Assembly (NCBI GenBank): GCA_948794795.1
Contig: CAQGLR010000013.1
Location: 1-64,000 of the forward strand
Direction: 5' to 3'
DNA length: 64,000 nucleotides
Source of the DNA: an uncultured Lachnospiraceae bacterium
GTDB lineage: Bacteria; Bacillota; Clostridia; Lachnospirales; Lachnospiraceae
In this document: positions 63,710 through 64,000 of the stretch, piece by piece
Layout of the letters: the number at the start of each line of letters is the position of its first letter
How positions within the stretch are numbered: position 1 is the first letter of the stretch
The notes under the pieces: generated by a model
The model's database searches: none
Seen by the model: only the letters and a program-made list of their open reading frames with translations
What the model was told of the DNA's origin: nothing
Translations under genes and position numbers: made by a program

Positions 63710-64000
63710 ATGGCGGACAAAACGTTCAACTTACAAATTATCTCCCCTACGCGTGTCTTCTTTGATGGCGACGCAGAAATGGCAGAAATGAAAACGACAG
63801 AGGGTGAGATTGGTGTACTGGCCGGCCACATTCCTCTTACAGCAATACTTACACCTGGCATACTGCGTATTAAGCAGGCTGGTGGCAATAAGGAAGCTGC
63901 ACTTCATGATGGTTTTGTTAAAATTACAAAAAGCAAGGTAACTATTCTTGCAGAGTCATGTGAATGGCCAGATGAAATAGATGTAAACCGCGCCGAAGAG
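63710..64000 (+). CDS. atpC: ATP synthase F1 subunit epsilon, 3' end outside the window
   Basis: At least 97 residues are visible from ATG 63710 (AAAGGAGA upstream). The N-terminal beta domain is clear: FNLQIISPTRVFFDGDAEM, TTEGEIGVLAGHIPLTA and HDGFVKI. The C-terminal helical hairpin that inhibits the rotor runs past the window end. The frame has no stop before 64000. Confidence 0.93.
   Translation, partial: MADKTFNLQIISPTRVFFDGDAEMAEMKTTEGEIGVLAGHIPLTAILTPGILRIKQAGGNKEAALHDGFVKITKSKVTILAESCEWPDEIDVNRAEE

Overview
The window is chromosomal DNA from a low-G+C Gram-positive anaerobe, most likely a Clostridia member of the Lachnospiraceae. This is inferred from AT-rich codon use, strong AGGAGG-type ribosome binding sites with frequent GTG/TTG starts, AddAB instead of RecBCD, an F-ATPase c subunit with sodium-type ligands, YesM/YesN signalling next to a galactose (Mgl) transporter, and many M56/BlaI, FtsX-ABC and YtrA-type GntR genes. 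Genus and species cannot be fixed from sequence alone.

Layout. 1-635: six tRNA genes (Val partial, Thr, Tyr, fMet, Phe, Lys) and a terminator. 730-4385: an orphan BlaI-type repressor, an Lrp/AsnC regulator, and a GntR-ABC-permease operon. 4527-6071: a sulfite/nitrite reductase-like siroheme protein. 6217-16168: FtsX-type ABC exporters in two clusters, one of them split by a single in-frame TGA, around a secreted Ig-like/esterase fusion and a MarR regulator. 16255-19662: a MotA/TolQ-like membrane protein with a membrane-tethered LuxR regulator, a highly structured non-coding segment, and small proteins (DUF6630-like, DUF4253). 19840-25501, minus strand: a DUF4846 protein, a beta-lactamase-fold serine hydrolase overlapping a UvrA-like ATPase, and a CPBP protease. 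25997-35637: a small membrane protein, an acetyltransferase, addB, a sugar O-acetyltransferase and addA. 35669-45964, minus strand: a sugar-sensing and transport locus (mglB, mglA, mglC with a long coiled-coil N-terminus; then a YesN regulator, a YesM kinase, a membrane-anchored binding protein and an MglB-like lipoprotein). 46409-53846: a BlaI/BlaR1 pair, NAD synthase, and a second M56-like protein whose HExxH motif is altered. 53896-56382: a DUF402 protein and a compositionally distinct SnoaL-fusion gene. 56697-64000: the ATP synthase operon atpZ-I-B-E-F-H-A-G-D-C, cut off in atpC.

The most unusual signal is a dispersed family of structured non-coding elements (20831-21108, 25626-25870, 31648-31874, and a diverged minus-strand copy at 54536-54696, plus a remnant at 56475-56550). 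Their outer inverted repeats differ, but they share a core hairpin whose helices change in both strands together. That pattern points to selection on a folded RNA or single-stranded DNA. A second repeat pair (12978-13027 and 17609-17658) lies in hairpin-rich non-coding DNA, and the latter copy is inside a segment flanked by a 10-bp direct repeat.

Functionally, the sugar locus can be read as one circuit: binding proteins and the YesM kinase sense a hexose outside the cell, YesN responds, and mglBAC imports the sugar. The ATP synthase probably couples to Na+. Several exporter and regulator pairs look like envelope-stress or antimicrobial-peptide defence modules.
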